DNA from: Desulfosporosinus sp.
Lineage (GTDB): Bacteria > Bacillota > Desulfitobacteriia > Desulfitobacteriales > Desulfitobacteriaceae
Reading direction: 5' to 3'
Length of the DNA stretch: 64,000 nucleotides
Assembly (NCBI GenBank): GCA_003513495.1
Contig: DOPM01000020.1
Location: 164,575-228,574, forward strand
How positions within the stretch are numbered: the stretch's first letter is position 1; every line of letters begins with the position of its first letter. A model generated the notes under the pieces. That model made no database searches. It saw nothing but the letters and a program-made list of their open reading frames with translations, and was not told where the DNA came from. Below are positions 17,031 through 27,000 of this stretch, one piece after another. Both the position numbers and the translations under genes were made by a program.

Positions 17031-18407
17031 TTATTGTTGAATGGGTTCCCTATAATGCCTACGCACTAACTCCTTAAACAATTCCCCTCTTTGCTCATAA
17101 TTCTTAAACATATCCCAACTTGTACAAGCTGGGGATAATAAAACCACATCCCCGGGTATCGCTTGAGAGATCGCTTTATTGACAGCTTCCTCGAAGGTTG
17201 TCACTTTGACGATCCTCTGAACTCCTTCATCCTTGGCAGCTTGCTCCATTTCCTCCGCCGCCTGCCCTACCAGCACTAGACTCTTAACCTTTCTCTGGAC
17301 AACCTTCATAAATTCATGAAAATCCAGACCTTTGTTTTTGCCTCCAGCGATTAAGACCAAGGGTTCATCGAAGGCCAACAACGCTTTGGTAGCAGCATCT
17401 GTATTTGTCCCTTTAGAGTCATTCACGAAGAGTATTCCTTCAAAGCTGCCTACGACTTCTTGCCGATGCTCAACCCCTTTGAATCGAGCAAGACCTTCAG
17501 AAATCTCAGTCCAGGAAAGACCAAAGGCTCTCGCAGCTGCAGCCGCAGCCATAACATTCTCTAAATTATGGGAACCCCGTAGTTGGAGATTCTTCCGTGA
17601 AATAATCGGAATCATCGTCCTTTTTTCTTTTTCAGCATAGACGATATCGTCGTGCCAAAGACTGATTCCATCCTGCAAAAAGGTTGTCGGGCTAAAATAG
17701 ATCACTCGGCTTTTTAGTTTATTACCTAGGTCTCGGACTAAAGGGTCATCCCAATTTAAGATCGCTAAATCCGTGGGAGCTTGATTCTTAAAGATTTGGG
17801 CTTTGGCCTCCAAGTAGTTTTCCAGAGTTCCATGCCTGTCCAAATGATCTGGTGTCAGATTAAGTAAAACCCCGATATGAACTCGTAATTCATCGACAAA
17901 TTCTAACTGAAAACTAGAAAGTTCAGCAACAACAATACTGTTATCTCCCAGGTCATTCGCTTGACTACTTAAGGCCACTCCGATATTACCAGCGACGATA
18001 GTCGCTCGTCCCGTCTGCTTAGCTAACTCACCAATTAGAGTTGTGGTTGTCGTTTTTCCATTAGTACCGGTAACCCCCACACAAAGCGCAGGGCAATCAT
18101 GCATAGCAAGCTCGACTTCGCTCCACACAGTCACTTGTTTGGCAATTCCCTCCTGGACCAAGGAGAGCGTAGGTGACACCCCTGGAGACAAAATAATCAG
18201 TTCAGGATTGATTCCTGCAAATTCAGGTACTTGACCTAATAACAAATGCTCAGGATCAAGTCCTATCTCCTCTACACCTGGAAGCTTCTCCACCGACTGA
18301 CTATCCGTCAGAAAAACCTCTGCCCCCAAACCCTTTAGTTTGCGAACTGCTGCCTGGCCGCTTAGCCCCGCACCAATTACCAGAACGCGTTTATTCAACC
18401 ATTCCAC
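17031..18407 (-). CDS. murD: UDP-N-acetylmuramoylalanine--D-glutamate ligase MurD
   Basis: The protein adds D-Glu to UDP-MurNAc-Ala. The 458-residue Mur ligase has an N-terminal Rossmann domain (VLVIGAGLSGQAAV), the ATP loop GVTGTNGKTTTT, a central domain with LNLTPDHLDRHG, and a C-terminal domain with VNDSKGTNTDA and LIAGGKNKG. The GTG that lies 8 bases after GGAGGG is preferred to the ATG nine codons upstream, which precedes that site. Confidence 0.95.
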   Translation of the reverse strand: MEWLNKRVLVIGAGLSGQAAVRKLKGLGAEVFLTDSQSVEKLPGVEEIGLDPEHLLLGQVPEFAGINPELIILSPGVSPTLSLVQEGIAKQVTVWSEVELAMHDCPALCVGVTGTNGKTTTTTLIGELAKQTGRATIVAGNIGVALSSQANDLGDNSIVVAELSSFQLEFVDELRVHIGVLLNLTPDHLDRHGTLENYLEAKAQIFKNQAPTDLAILNWDDPLVRDLGNKLKSRVIYFSPTTFLQDGISLWHDDIVYAEKEKRTMIPIISRKNLQLRGSHNLENVMAAAAAARAFGLSWTEISEGLARFKGVEHRQEVVGSFEGILFVNDSKGTNTDAATKALLAFDEPLVLIAGGKNKGLDFHEFMKVVQRKVKSLVLVGQAAEEMEQAAKDEGVQRIVKVTTFEEAVNKAISQAIPGDVVLLSPACTSWDMFKNYEQRGELFKELVRRHYREPIQQ

Positions 18408-18457
18408 ACCACATACCCTCCGTTTCCGAGTCATTAAATTGCTGTTCTAGTCGAAAA

Positions 18458-18805
18458 TTACTTCTGCAAATTCAACTCGAACCTTTCAAAATATCCGATT
18501 AACTCTCCATTCTCATCCCTTACCGGCACAATATATATTCGTTCATTTCTAGGACTAACTTTTAGAAAGACCTCATTGGCATGGTTTTTGAGTTGTTCGA
18601 CAACGGATTTTATCATTTCCTCCGATTTAGGATTTAGATGACAATCAAAAATTGATTTTCCAATCAAATCTCGATAACCACGCTCTTGATAATAATGATA
18701 TTCTGCCCGTTTGTTAAGGTATCTAATAACATGGTCACAATCGACAAATGCAATAGGGTATGGGTATGAATCCAAGATATACGATAACATTTTTTCTCTA
18801 TCCAC
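18458..18805 (-). CDS. Small single-domain PAS protein inside the cell-wall cluster
   Basis: The 115-residue product is one PAS domain: ILDSYPYPIAFVDCDHVIRYLNKRA, a helical core with DLIGKSIFDCHLNPKSEEMI, and closing strands (IYIVPVRDENGELIGYF). No output domain is attached. It lies between mraY and murD in the same direction and is probably co-transcribed. The His in FDCHLNP and the Cys residues could hold a ligand, but none is established. A stand-alone PAS sensor is not a standard member of this gene cluster. Confidence 0.85.
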   Translation of the reverse strand: MDREKMLSYILDSYPYPIAFVDCDHVIRYLNKRAEYHYYQERGYRDLIGKSIFDCHLNPKSEEMIKSVVEQLKNHANEVFLKVSPRNERIYIVPVRDENGELIGYFERFELNLQK

Positions 18806-18932
18806 AAAAATTCCTCCTAAGTGAGTTTAGATCTATTGGGTCTTTGAAAGCAAGGGGACATTGCACGTTCACACACGTTCCGTTCACTTGCGCGTTAGAT
18901 GTTGAAGCTATTACGCCAACCTCTGGGCTGTT

Positions 18933-19934
18933 TTACCCCAGGGTCGGCATATACCCAATGATCCCGAGAATGGCACAAATCAAAGCAACAGACCAAAAAA
19001 CGATGACCACTTTCCACTCACTCCAACCCACAAGTTCAAAGTGATGGTGAAGTGGACTCATCCGGAAAATCCGTTTTCCCGTCGTTTGGAACGAAATAAC
19101 CTGCAGAATGACAGAGAGGGCCTCTGCTGCAAATAATCCACCGATAACTATAAAAACAAATTCACTCTTAGTTAGGACAGCCAAACTAGCTAAAGCTCCC
19201 CCTAAGGCCAGGGATCCCGTATCACCCATAAAGATTCGCGCAGGGTAGGTATTAAAACGCAAAAATCCTAAAGTACCCCCTACTAAGGCAGCCGCAAACA
19301 CCGCCATATCCGTTTCGTGGGCTAGAACAGCAACCCCATGGATTGCAGCCAGTAGGGCAATTACAACATAAGCAGCACCGGCGAACATGGTGCTTCCTGC
19401 TGCCAAGCCGTCTAGACCATCTGTGAGATTAACTGCATTGGTCATTAACACTATAACCAAAGAAATTATTACATAGTAAAACCAACCTAATTCCAGGTGG
19501 ATGGATGTGAAAGGAATCGCAAGATCTGTCCCCCTTCCCAACCAATGAACGGAAATCCACATTAGAATAAACGCCAAGCCAAACTGACCTATAAGTTTCT
19601 GGTAAGCCCGAAGCCCCAAGGAGCGATGCATTACGACTTTAATAAAATCATCGATAAATCCTATTATCCCATATCCTAGTGTAATACCCACCAAGGTCAC
19701 CATTTCCAAGGAAGTGGGTTGTTCTGCTGTAATCAAAGAACTGACAATAATTCCAACAAGAAAAATAATTCCACCCATCGTAGGGGTTCCGGCCTTTTTT
19801 AGGTGTCTTTTAGGGCCATCGTCCCGTACATTTTGACCGAACTTAAGAATTCTTAAGACCGGTATCAAAAAGGGGCCCAAGACCAACGTAATAATCAGGG
19901 CTAATCCTGCCGCCAAGACCAAACGCTCAGACAT
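18933..19934 (-). CDS. mraY: Phospho-N-acetylmuramoyl-pentapeptide transferase MraY
   Basis: MraY transfers phospho-MurNAc-pentapeptide to undecaprenyl phosphate, giving lipid I. The 333-residue protein has about ten helices and the family motifs KKAGTPTMGG, FIDDFIKV with the paired Asp, NAVNLTDGLDGLA, FMGDTGSLALGG and the His cluster SPLHHHFEL. It follows murF by 15 bases. Confidence 0.97.
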   Translation of the reverse strand: MSERLVLAAGLALIITLVLGPFLIPVLRILKFGQNVRDDGPKRHLKKAGTPTMGGIIFLVGIIVSSLITAEQPTSLEMVTLVGITLGYGIIGFIDDFIKVVMHRSLGLRAYQKLIGQFGLAFILMWISVHWLGRGTDLAIPFTSIHLELGWFYYVIISLVIVLMTNAVNLTDGLDGLAAGSTMFAGAAYVVIALLAAIHGVAVLAHETDMAVFAAALVGGTLGFLRFNTYPARIFMGDTGSLALGGALASLAVLTKSEFVFIVIGGLFAAEALSVILQVISFQTTGKRIFRMSPLHHHFELVGWSEWKVVIVFWSVALICAILGIIGYMPTLG

Positions 19935-19949
19935 GTGCTATTCCATCCT

Positions 19950-21371
19950 TTACTCTGAACTTTCCAGTTCTGCCGTAATTTTTTCCATCCGCATACCCCT
20001 TGAACCTTTTATAAGAATCCATGTTCCCGGACCTAACCTACTTAGAAGATCCAGGGCTTTTTGACTTGCTTCCTCAAGTGAACCCGTCACGGTAATCTGA
20101 TCTTCAGCATATCCGGCCAGCCGTGCCCCTTGCGCGATCTCTTCTGCCAGTTTCCCCACAGTTATTAATCCACTTATACCCAGCCCTGCGAGGGTTCGAC
20201 CGACTTCCTGATGCCCTGATTCTGCAGAGCCGCCAAGTTCGTACATCTCCCCTAAAATTGCGAGGGTCTTATTCCCAGCGGCGCGCTCTTTAAGGACATT
20301 CAAGGAAGCCTGCATTGAAACTGGATTGGCGTTATAGACATCGTTAATAAGGATGGTTCCCAGAACTCCTTGCCGAATTTCTAACCTCATCTTAGATAAT
20401 TCCAGCTCACTAAGCCCTTTACACCCTATATCCAGAGGAACTCCAAACATCGTACCCACAGCTAAGGCTGCTAAGGCATCCAGCACGTTATGAGTACCAG
20501 GCAAAGGCAGATTTGCTGTCGCTTTTTCATCCTGAAAGTTTACCACAAAGGACGTCCCTAACTCGCCCCAGGGCCGTGGTTGAACCCCTCTGATGTGAGG
20601 GGTTGCAAAAGCGCCTTCAAGACCATAATAACAGATTGAATGGTAGTCTTTGATTGCTTTTTGAACTGAGAAGAAATCCTCGGCATTGATAATAGCCTTT
20701 CCCTCATCAGGCAGTGCCTCGACAAGTTCCCACTTGGCCTGAGCAATCCGCTCTTGGGTGAGTAATAACTCCAAATGAGTGGTGCCGATATTAGTAATCA
20801 CCCCAAGATCCGGTTTTGCTATCTCACATAGAGCACTGATTTCCCCCAAACCGCGCATACCCATCTCCAGAATCAATATCTCTGTGCCCAACGGTGCATT
20901 AAGAATTGTCATCGGCAAACCTAATTCATTATTATGATTTTCTTTATTCCGGTGAACTTGGAAGGTTTGCGACAAGACCGCATAAATCATATCCTTGGTA
21001 GTCGTTTTTCCGTTGCTCCCAGTGACACCAACCACCTTGGCCTTTAATTCTATACGCCAGCACTTAGCCAATTCTTGGAGGGCTGTAACGACAGATTTTA
21101 CAAGCAAAAGTGCTTTCCCAGCTGGAATGTTAGGCTTCTCTTTCATTTCCCGATAACGAGCTTCATCCGCAATTGCGAGCACTGCTCCATTTTTCCAAGC
21201 AGCCTCAATATAATTATGCCCATCCACTTGTTCCCCTGGTAAAGCAAAAAACATTTCTCCGCCCCTAGCCTGGCGGCTGTCTATAATACATCCTTGAACA
21301 TCTAAGCCTCCGTCCCCAAGCAAGGTCCCCTTAGCGACTTGAGTAACTACCTCAACGGTCCATTTGCCCAT
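19950..21371 (-). CDS. murF: UDP-MurNAc-tripeptide--D-Ala-D-Ala ligase MurF
   Basis: MurF joins D-Ala-D-Ala to the nucleotide tripeptide. The 473-residue protein has the N-terminal uridine-binding domain (CIIDSRQARGGEMFFAL), the ATP loop VGVTGSNGKTTTK, the central motif NIGTTHLE, and the C-terminal motif LINDVYNANPVSM. The start overlaps the last 20 bases of murE, indicating translational coupling. Confidence 0.96.
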   Translation of the reverse strand: MGKWTVEVVTQVAKGTLLGDGGLDVQGCIIDSRQARGGEMFFALPGEQVDGHNYIEAAWKNGAVLAIADEARYREMKEKPNIPAGKALLLVKSVVTALQELAKCWRIELKAKVVGVTGSNGKTTTKDMIYAVLSQTFQVHRNKENHNNELGLPMTILNAPLGTEILILEMGMRGLGEISALCEIAKPDLGVITNIGTTHLELLLTQERIAQAKWELVEALPDEGKAIINAEDFFSVQKAIKDYHSICYYGLEGAFATPHIRGVQPRPWGELGTSFVVNFQDEKATANLPLPGTHNVLDALAALAVGTMFGVPLDIGCKGLSELELSKMRLEIRQGVLGTILINDVYNANPVSMQASLNVLKERAAGNKTLAILGEMYELGGSAESGHQEVGRTLAGLGISGLITVGKLAEEIAQGARLAGYAEDQITVTGSLEEASQKALDLLSRLGPGTWILIKGSRGMRMEKITAELESSE

Positions 21372-22839
21372 ATCCCAGCCCCCTTAATGCTTCACGTGCT
21401 ACCTCTCGATCATCAAAGGGATGAACCTCCGTGCCAAAGATTTGATAGGTTTCATGTCCTTTCCCGGCTATGAGGATCGTATCTCCAGGTTTAGCCTGTT
21501 GACAAGCCATCTCTATTGCTTCACGTCGATCTGCTAAGGCAATATAGTCCACACCTGAAACGCCTGTTAGAATTTCCTTGATAATTTGATCTGGATCTTC
21601 AGTACGGGGATTATCCGACGTCACGAATAGAAAATCACTTCCCCGTGCCGCAACCTCTCCCATCAAGGGTCGTTTCGTCCGATCTCGGTCTCCTCCACAT
21701 CCAAAGACCGTTATTAGTCTTCCTTTCGTAAAGTCCCGAGCGGTTCGCACCACATTCTCCAAGCCATCAGGGGTATGTGCGTAATCCACAATAACTTGGA
21801 AAGGCTGACCAAGCCGAACACTTTCAAAGCGTCCCGGTACACCGGATATTTCTGCCAAAGCTTCTGCAACCGTCGCTGGCAAATATCCTCGTTCAACTCC
21901 CCAAGCAAAGGCAGCCAAGGCGTTATAGACACTAAAATAGCCTGGGGTAGCATACCAAATATCTTGGATTATCTCACCATAGCGAACCTGAAACCGCACT
22001 CCCTCTGTGGTAACTTCGACATTTTCCGCACGGTAATCCACGTTATTATGGATACCGTAACTGACAACTGGGGCAATTGACGCCTGACTCAATTCTCTAA
22101 ATGCAGGATCATCCCCATTTAAAATACTGATCTTAGGTTGTTTACTTCCCTTTAAATTTGCAAATAAAAGAGATTTTGCGTAAAGATAGTCCTCCATTGT
22201 CTTATGATAATCTAAGTGATCTTGTGTCAAATTAGTAAAAATACCCACATCAAATTCACACCCAGTAACCCTTCCTAGGGACAAGGCATGAGAGGACACC
22301 TCCATGACTGCAAGACTCACTCCTTCAGCGACCATTTCACCTAAAAGTTTCTGAACATCTATAGATTCAGGTGTTGTCCGGTCCCCTGGAATTGACCGCC
22401 CATCAATTCTAGATCCTAGAGTACCGATCAGGCCAACCTTCTTACCATTCTTAATCCCTATTTTCTCAATAAGATAAGTAATCGTTGTCTTGCCATTTGT
22501 CCCAGTCACGCCTACCAACTCTAGTTGCTCACTGGGGTTACCGTAAACCATGGCCGCCAATTTTCCCACAACTTGGCGCACATTCGAAACCTTTACCTGA
22601 GGAACCTCAAGGGGTAAAAACCGCTCTACGACTAAAGCCACAGCTCCAGAAGCCACAGCAGCCGCCGCAAAATCGTGACCATCCACCTGAAAACCCGGGA
22701 TACAGGCATAAAGATCACCCGGCTGAACAAGCCGTGAATCCATTGACATCCCACGGACAATGACATTACTATCCCCCGTAGAAGCTTGAACCTCGATTCC
22801 GCTAATAATGTCTTTTAGTACTATATTGGCTGTTGGCAT
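21352..22839 (-). CDS. murE: UDP-MurNAc-tripeptide synthetase MurE, meso-DAP type
   Basis: The protein adds the third stem residue. It has the ATP loop GVTGTNGKTTITYL, the carbamylated-Lys region, and the specificity motif SDNPRTEDP; DNPR is the signature for meso-diaminopimelate enzymes. The product of 495 residues starts MPTANIV behind AAAGGAAAG. The frame is open a further 38 codons upstream into the spoVD end, but that stretch is Cys-rich, unlike MurE, and lacks a good ribosome-binding site. Confidence 0.96.
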   Translation of the reverse strand: MPTANIVLKDIISGIEVQASTGDSNVIVRGMSMDSRLVQPGDLYACIPGFQVDGHDFAAAAVASGAVALVVERFLPLEVPQVKVSNVRQVVGKLAAMVYGNPSEQLELVGVTGTNGKTTITYLIEKIGIKNGKKVGLIGTLGSRIDGRSIPGDRTTPESIDVQKLLGEMVAEGVSLAVMEVSSHALSLGRVTGCEFDVGIFTNLTQDHLDYHKTMEDYLYAKSLLFANLKGSKQPKISILNGDDPAFRELSQASIAPVVSYGIHNNVDYRAENVEVTTEGVRFQVRYGEIIQDIWYATPGYFSVYNALAAFAWGVERGYLPATVAEALAEISGVPGRFESVRLGQPFQVIVDYAHTPDGLENVVRTARDFTKGRLITVFGCGGDRDRTKRPLMGEVAARGSDFLFVTSDNPRTEDPDQIIKEILTGVSGVDYIALADRREAIEMACQQAKPGDTILIAGKGHETYQIFGTEVHPFDDREVAREALRGLGYGQMDR

Positions 22840-22942
22840 TCCCCATCTTTCCTTTCGAACGTTTTTGAACACCATTCTATTAACATATTTACCTAAATTT
22901 ATTATAGACAAATTAACCTTGCAACAGACCTTACACCACGGA

Positions 22943-24997
22943 TTATCGCCCAAGCGGGCTGACTGAAATCGGTAAACGCCCTGTCAAACTACGAATTGCT
23001 TCGACATCTTCATCCTCTTCTACCCACCATGGGCCAAGGGTCGGAGTCGATGCATCCGCTCCCAAGTAGAGAAGCACATTCGATTCAGCTTCTACTTGCG
23101 CATCCCCATGAGGAATTTGATCTAGAACAATCTCGCCCCGCCCCTCCGTCATCGTCTTAAACCCTGCTTCAGCTAAGATTTTTTCTGCCTCTGCTAAAGG
23201 AAGCCCCAAAACTGAAGGTACCGTAGCCGCTTTCTTAATGGGCGGGAATTCAAGACCAGGCATAGGTTTCCCAGGGGTTAAGGGTGCCTTAGGATCCGGC
23301 TTGACACCTAAATATCTCAAGGAATCCAGCATAACGGTCTGCACAACAGGGCATCCCACAACTCCACCATAAAAGGGTACACCGTCAATTACACACAAAA
23401 TAGCAAGACGTGGTTTATCCGCAGGAGCAAAGGCTACAAAGGACGCTACATACTCCCCTTGAATATACCCGCCATTTTGAACTTTTTGCGCTGTCCCAGT
23501 TTTTCCTGCCACTCTATATCCCGGTAGAAAGGCCCGACGCCCGGTACCATTCGTTACAACAGATTCCAGAACCTCACGTTCTAATTTTGAGGTATCCTCA
23601 CTGATAATACGCCTGATTTCATCTTTTTTAAAGGGGGTAATGACTCTCCCGCTCGGTCCAACTATTTCCTTTACAAGTTGAGGTTTCATTAACGTCCCAC
23701 CGTTCGCCACTGCTGAAACCGCCGTCAATAGTTGGATAGGGGTAACGTTATTTGTTTGACCGATGGACATGGTCGCTAAATCTAAGGCCGTAGCCTTTTT
23801 CTTATTCGCTAAAATGCCCTTTGCTTCACCAGACATCTCAATTCCCGTCTTCTGTCCAAATCCAAAATCTCGCAGATATTTATAAAACGTATCCATCCCA
23901 AGACGTTGTCCCATCTCGATAAAACCTGGATTACAGGAGTTTTCGGCCACTTCAGTATAGCTCTGGTCCCCATGCCCTCCTGCTTTCCAGCAGCGCACAT
24001 TCTTCCCCAAGACTGTATAAGCGCCTTTATCGAAAAAGTGCTCATTAAGCTTAATTTTCTTCTCCTCTAAGGCCGCCGCCAAGGTGATAATCTTAAAGGT
24101 GGATCCCGGTTCATATCCATTCTGAATAGCAATATTCCGCCGAGTGCTGGGATCCGCTTCCTGATATCGATTAGGATCAAAGGTAGGTGCAGAAGCCAAA
24201 GCGAGCATTTCCCCTGTATTTGGATCCATCACCAAAATTGAGGCATTCTTAGGCACCTGCCCGTTCATATTGACTCCTTGACCCGTCATCAGCTTTTGCA
24301 ACTCGCGTTCAGCAAATGCCTGAATATTCTTATCAATGGTCAATCTCACTGTGTTTCCTTGTTTGGGAGCCAAGTACTGGTGTTCTGCCTGAGGCAGGGG
24401 AATTCCATTAGCTCCGAATTCTTGGAGAATACTACCGGGAATTCCTTTTAGCTCGGATTCCCTAGTTAACTCTATTCCTTCAAGGCCCTGACTGTCAATT
24501 CCTGCATATCCGATGATATGAGCCGCTAAAGTCCCATTGGGATAATATCGTTGGCTATCCTCCGTCGTTCCTATTCCAGGAAACTCTAACGCCCGAACCT
24601 GGGCCGCCACCTCTGGGCTAACCCGTTTTTGAACATATTCCAAAGCAGAACGTTTCGTAATACGTGCTTCAATCTCCTGGGCCGGCTTTCCGAGCAAAGG
24701 GGACAAAGTCGCTGCCATTTCCTTGGCTCGACCAGACTGCCGAACCTCCGCCGGAACCGCGTATACTGTTTCCGTGCTGACGCTCATGGCTAGGACATTT
24801 CCCTCACGATCCTCGATATTTCCACGTTTAGGCGCCACTGGCACACCGCGGAAGTGAGAATCATCAGCCTTTTTACGCAAATCTGCTCCTTGACTAAGTT
24901 GAACAAAAGCCAATCGAACAATTAGCACAACTAAAAAAATACTAACACACAAAAAAAGAAAAGCGATTCGTTTACGCATGACGACATAAGGACTCAC
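22943..24997 (-). CDS. spoVD: Penicillin-binding protein SpoVD/FtsI with one PASTA domain
   Basis: This 684-residue class B transpeptidase works with the SEDS protein of this cluster. It has an N-terminal membrane anchor (about residues 10-34), a PBP dimerisation domain (about 50-215), a transpeptidase domain with STFK (Ser 299), SCN (354-356) and KTG (499-501), and one C-terminal PASTA repeat (about 593-648). A PASTA tail is typical of SpoVD and of B. subtilis PBP2B, so division and spore-cortex roles are both possible. A GTG start follows GGTGAGGG; an ATG six codons in is the alternative. Confidence 0.94.
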   Translation of the reverse strand: MSPYVVMRKRIAFLFLCVSIFLVVLIVRLAFVQLSQGADLRKKADDSHFRGVPVAPKRGNIEDREGNVLAMSVSTETVYAVPAEVRQSGRAKEMAATLSPLLGKPAQEIEARITKRSALEYVQKRVSPEVAAQVRALEFPGIGTTEDSQRYYPNGTLAAHIIGYAGIDSQGLEGIELTRESELKGIPGSILQEFGANGIPLPQAEHQYLAPKQGNTVRLTIDKNIQAFAERELQKLMTGQGVNMNGQVPKNASILVMDPNTGEMLALASAPTFDPNRYQEADPSTRRNIAIQNGYEPGSTFKIITLAAALEEKKIKLNEHFFDKGAYTVLGKNVRCWKAGGHGDQSYTEVAENSCNPGFIEMGQRLGMDTFYKYLRDFGFGQKTGIEMSGEAKGILANKKKATALDLATMSIGQTNNVTPIQLLTAVSAVANGGTLMKPQLVKEIVGPSGRVITPFKKDEIRRIISEDTSKLEREVLESVVTNGTGRRAFLPGYRVAGKTGTAQKVQNGGYIQGEYVASFVAFAPADKPRLAILCVIDGVPFYGGVVGCPVVQTVMLDSLRYLGVKPDPKAPLTPGKPMPGLEFPPIKKAATVPSVLGLPLAEAEKILAEAGFKTMTEGRGEIVLDQIPHGDAQVEAESNVLLYLGADASTPTLGPWWVEEDEDVEAIRSLTGRLPISVSPLGR

Positions 24998-25050
24998 TAG
25001 CCCTCACCCCCACCTTTCCGGGGTCTCCGCGTACCCAAAGCGCCTTTCTC

Positions 25051-25533
25051 TTAACGTTGTGTTGAAGCAAAAAAGCTTGTAAATTTTTGTGAAAACTGTT
25101 TAAGTGCAGAGGGTTGAGCCTCTGCGGTTTGAGTTACGGCTTGGGTCAACGGAGCCCCCTCTTGATTTTTGGCCGCAGGCACGACACCTGCCATATACAC
25201 TTTCCCCGTAGGTTTTTCCATACCCATGGATAGGGCTACACTTTCAATCCGTCCTACTGAACGAAGTTTATCAGCCTCCATTTGGAGAAGATCGTTCCTC
25301 GTTTGAATTGCGGCTATTTCAGTTTCTAGAGCTCGAATCTGAGCTCCTTGAACGACTGTCAGATGAATTGTTTCCGCTCCAATTGCACCCGTTAAACCAA
25401 CGATGACTGCCAACGCCATAATACTTTTAATCTTAGAGTACCCTTTTCCTTTTCTCACGGGTTGAGGATTTCTCTTGGCATGTGTATGAGTTAAAGACTC
25501 CTGCCAATCAACTGTTTCCTGCGCCACTACCAT
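25051..25533 (-). CDS. ftsL: FtsL-like cell division protein
   Basis: The 160-residue protein has a basic cytoplasmic N-terminus, one membrane helix (about 38-60) and a coiled coil (IRALETEIAAIQTRNDLLQMEADKL). It ends with the FtsL-like segment IESVALSMGMEKP and an Ala/Gln-rich tail. The position between rsmH and spoVD is the canonical ftsL site. GGAGG with 8-base spacing selects this ATG over one ten codons upstream. Confidence 0.88.
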   Translation of the reverse strand: MVVAQETVDWQESLTHTHAKRNPQPVRKGKGYSKIKSIMALAVIVGLTGAIGAETIHLTVVQGAQIRALETEIAAIQTRNDLLQMEADKLRSVGRIESVALSMGMEKPTGKVYMAGVVPAAKNQEGAPLTQAVTQTAEAQPSALKQFSQKFTSFFASTQR

Positions 25534-25562
25534 GGGTATTCCTCCTCTTATTGCTTTAGACA

Positions 25563-26495
25563 TTATATTTTTTCGGCCACCCGTAATTTTGCACTTCTTG
25601 ATCTAGGATTCTGTTCAACCTCTTCTTGTGACGGTAGAATGGGTTTTCTTGTTAACACCTTAGCTTTTGCTTTGGCGTTGCAACGACAAATCGGTAATTC
25701 CGATGGACATGTGCAGCGTCCAAGCCAGGATTTCATTCTCTCTTTGACAATTCGGTCTTCAAGGGAGTGAAAGGTAATCACTCCGACTCGTCCTCCATGA
25801 TCTAAACAACCCATTGCTTGATCCATGACTCGATCTAGAACCCCTAATTCATCATTCACAACAATTCGAATAGCCTGGAAGGTTCGTTTGGCTGGATGAG
25901 GTCCATTTCGTCGAACCGCTGCCGGAACCGCAGCTTTAATTGCTTGTACCAGTTCCCCGGTAGTTTCCAAGGGATGATCCTGGCGAGCTTTTACGATAAA
26001 TTGGGCAATACGTTTCGACCATTTCTCTTCTCCATAGTCCCAAATAAGCTGGGCTAAATCGTCTTCAGACCACGAATTTACAATTTCCCGGGCATCCAGC
26101 ACACCCGTAGGATCCATACGCATATCCAAAGGTGCGTCTTGCATATAACTAAACCCTCGTTCAGCTTCATCCAATTGAGGAGATGAGACTCCTAAATCGA
26201 AGATGATTCCATCGACGGGCAGTAAATCTAATTCTTTGAGTGTCTCCTTCAAGGATTCAAAGTTTCGATTAATTAAGATAACCCGTTCATCCTGTCCAAA
26301 AACTTCTTCTGCATGACGAATGGCTTGTCTATCCTGATCAAAACAAATCAATTTCCCTAAGGCATTAAGCTTTGATAAAATCCTTTGACTGTGACCTCCA
26401 CCACCTAAGGTGCAATCCACATAGGTACCTGCGGGGTTCGTGACGACTGAATCCACCGTTTCTTCCAATAATACTGTTACATGATGAAACTCCAA
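25563..26495 (-). CDS. rsmH: 16S rRNA m4C1402 methyltransferase RsmH
   Basis: The 310-residue SAM-dependent enzyme (MraW) methylates C1402 of 16S rRNA. The signatures are HHVTVLLEETV, YVDCTLGGGGHS (SAM loop), FDLGVSSPQLDEAERGFSY, DMRMDP and FHSLEDRIVK. The TTG start lies 7 bases after AAAGGAACGG and gives the normal family N-terminus. An ATG further upstream would overlap mraZ. It is the second gene of the dcw cluster. Confidence 0.96.
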   Translation of the reverse strand: MEFHHVTVLLEETVDSVVTNPAGTYVDCTLGGGGHSQRILSKLNALGKLICFDQDRQAIRHAEEVFGQDERVILINRNFESLKETLKELDLLPVDGIIFDLGVSSPQLDEAERGFSYMQDAPLDMRMDPTGVLDAREIVNSWSEDDLAQLIWDYGEEKWSKRIAQFIVKARQDHPLETTGELVQAIKAAVPAAVRRNGPHPAKRTFQAIRIVVNDELGVLDRVMDQAMGCLDHGGRVGVITFHSLEDRIVKERMKSWLGRCTCPSELPICRCNAKAKAKVLTRKPILPSQEEVEQNPRSRSAKLRVAEKI

Positions 26496-26511
26496 GTTAA
26501 ACCGTTCCTTT

Positions 26512-26943
26512 CTATATTCCAAGCTGGACCAGAGATTCTGCAGCGCTGGCATAAGCACTTTCTGCTTGTTGACTGTATTCTGTCCAAAGTGTCTGGCTCC
26601 AAATCTCGACGCGGCTTGACACTCCTACCAGAACCAAGTCTTTCTCTAATTGCGCATAATCACGCAAATTAGCTGGCAGTAGAATTCTTCCCTGCTTATC
26701 CAGTTCACATTCCGTTGCGCCAGAAAAAAAGAAACGGACAAATGCACGCACATCAGGTTGAGTAAACGGCAACTCACGAAGTTTCTGTTCTAAGGTGTTC
26801 CATTCTGCACGAGGGTAGACAAACAAACAGTGATCTAAGCCTTTGGTCACAATAAATTGTTTTCCTAAGGCTTCTCGGAATTTGGCAGGAATAATCAAGC
26901 GGCCTTTTCCATCAATCGTATGAATGTATTCCCCCATAAACAT
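26512..26943 (-). CDS. mraZ: Transcriptional regulator MraZ
   Basis: This 143-residue regulator contains two AbrB-like MraZ domains, each with a DxxGR motif (TIDGKGRLIIPAKFRE and ELDKQGRILLPANLR). MraZ proteins form rings and bind repeats just ahead of their own gene to control the dcw cluster. It is the first gene of the cluster here, and repeats of exactly this kind lie immediately upstream. Confidence 0.97.
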   Translation of the reverse strand: MFMGEYIHTIDGKGRLIIPAKFREALGKQFIVTKGLDHCLFVYPRAEWNTLEQKLRELPFTQPDVRAFVRFFFSGATECELDKQGRILLPANLRDYAQLEKDLVLVGVSSRVEIWSQTLWTEYSQQAESAYASAAESLVQLGI

Positions 26944-26974
26944 GCAGATCACCCCACCTCTGTGGTAATTCGCC

Positions 26975-27000
26975 CCACTTCACTCCACATTACTCCACTT
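26975..27000 (-). promoter_or_regulatory. MraZ-box operator, three direct repeats
   Basis: On the minus strand AAGTGG, ATGTGG and AAGTGG occur at exact 10-base intervals, with a fourth GTGG (rc 26954-26957) two turns further on near the ribosome-binding site. Known MraZ sites are GTGG or TGGG cores repeated every 10 bases. The array starts at the edge of the -10 box, so bound MraZ would block initiation. Confidence 0.85.

Noticed and set aside
21352..22953. Longer MurE start at 22953
   Set aside because: The extra 38 codons are Cys-rich, unlike MurE, lack a ribosome-binding site, and overlap spoVD; the ATG at 22839 is well placed.
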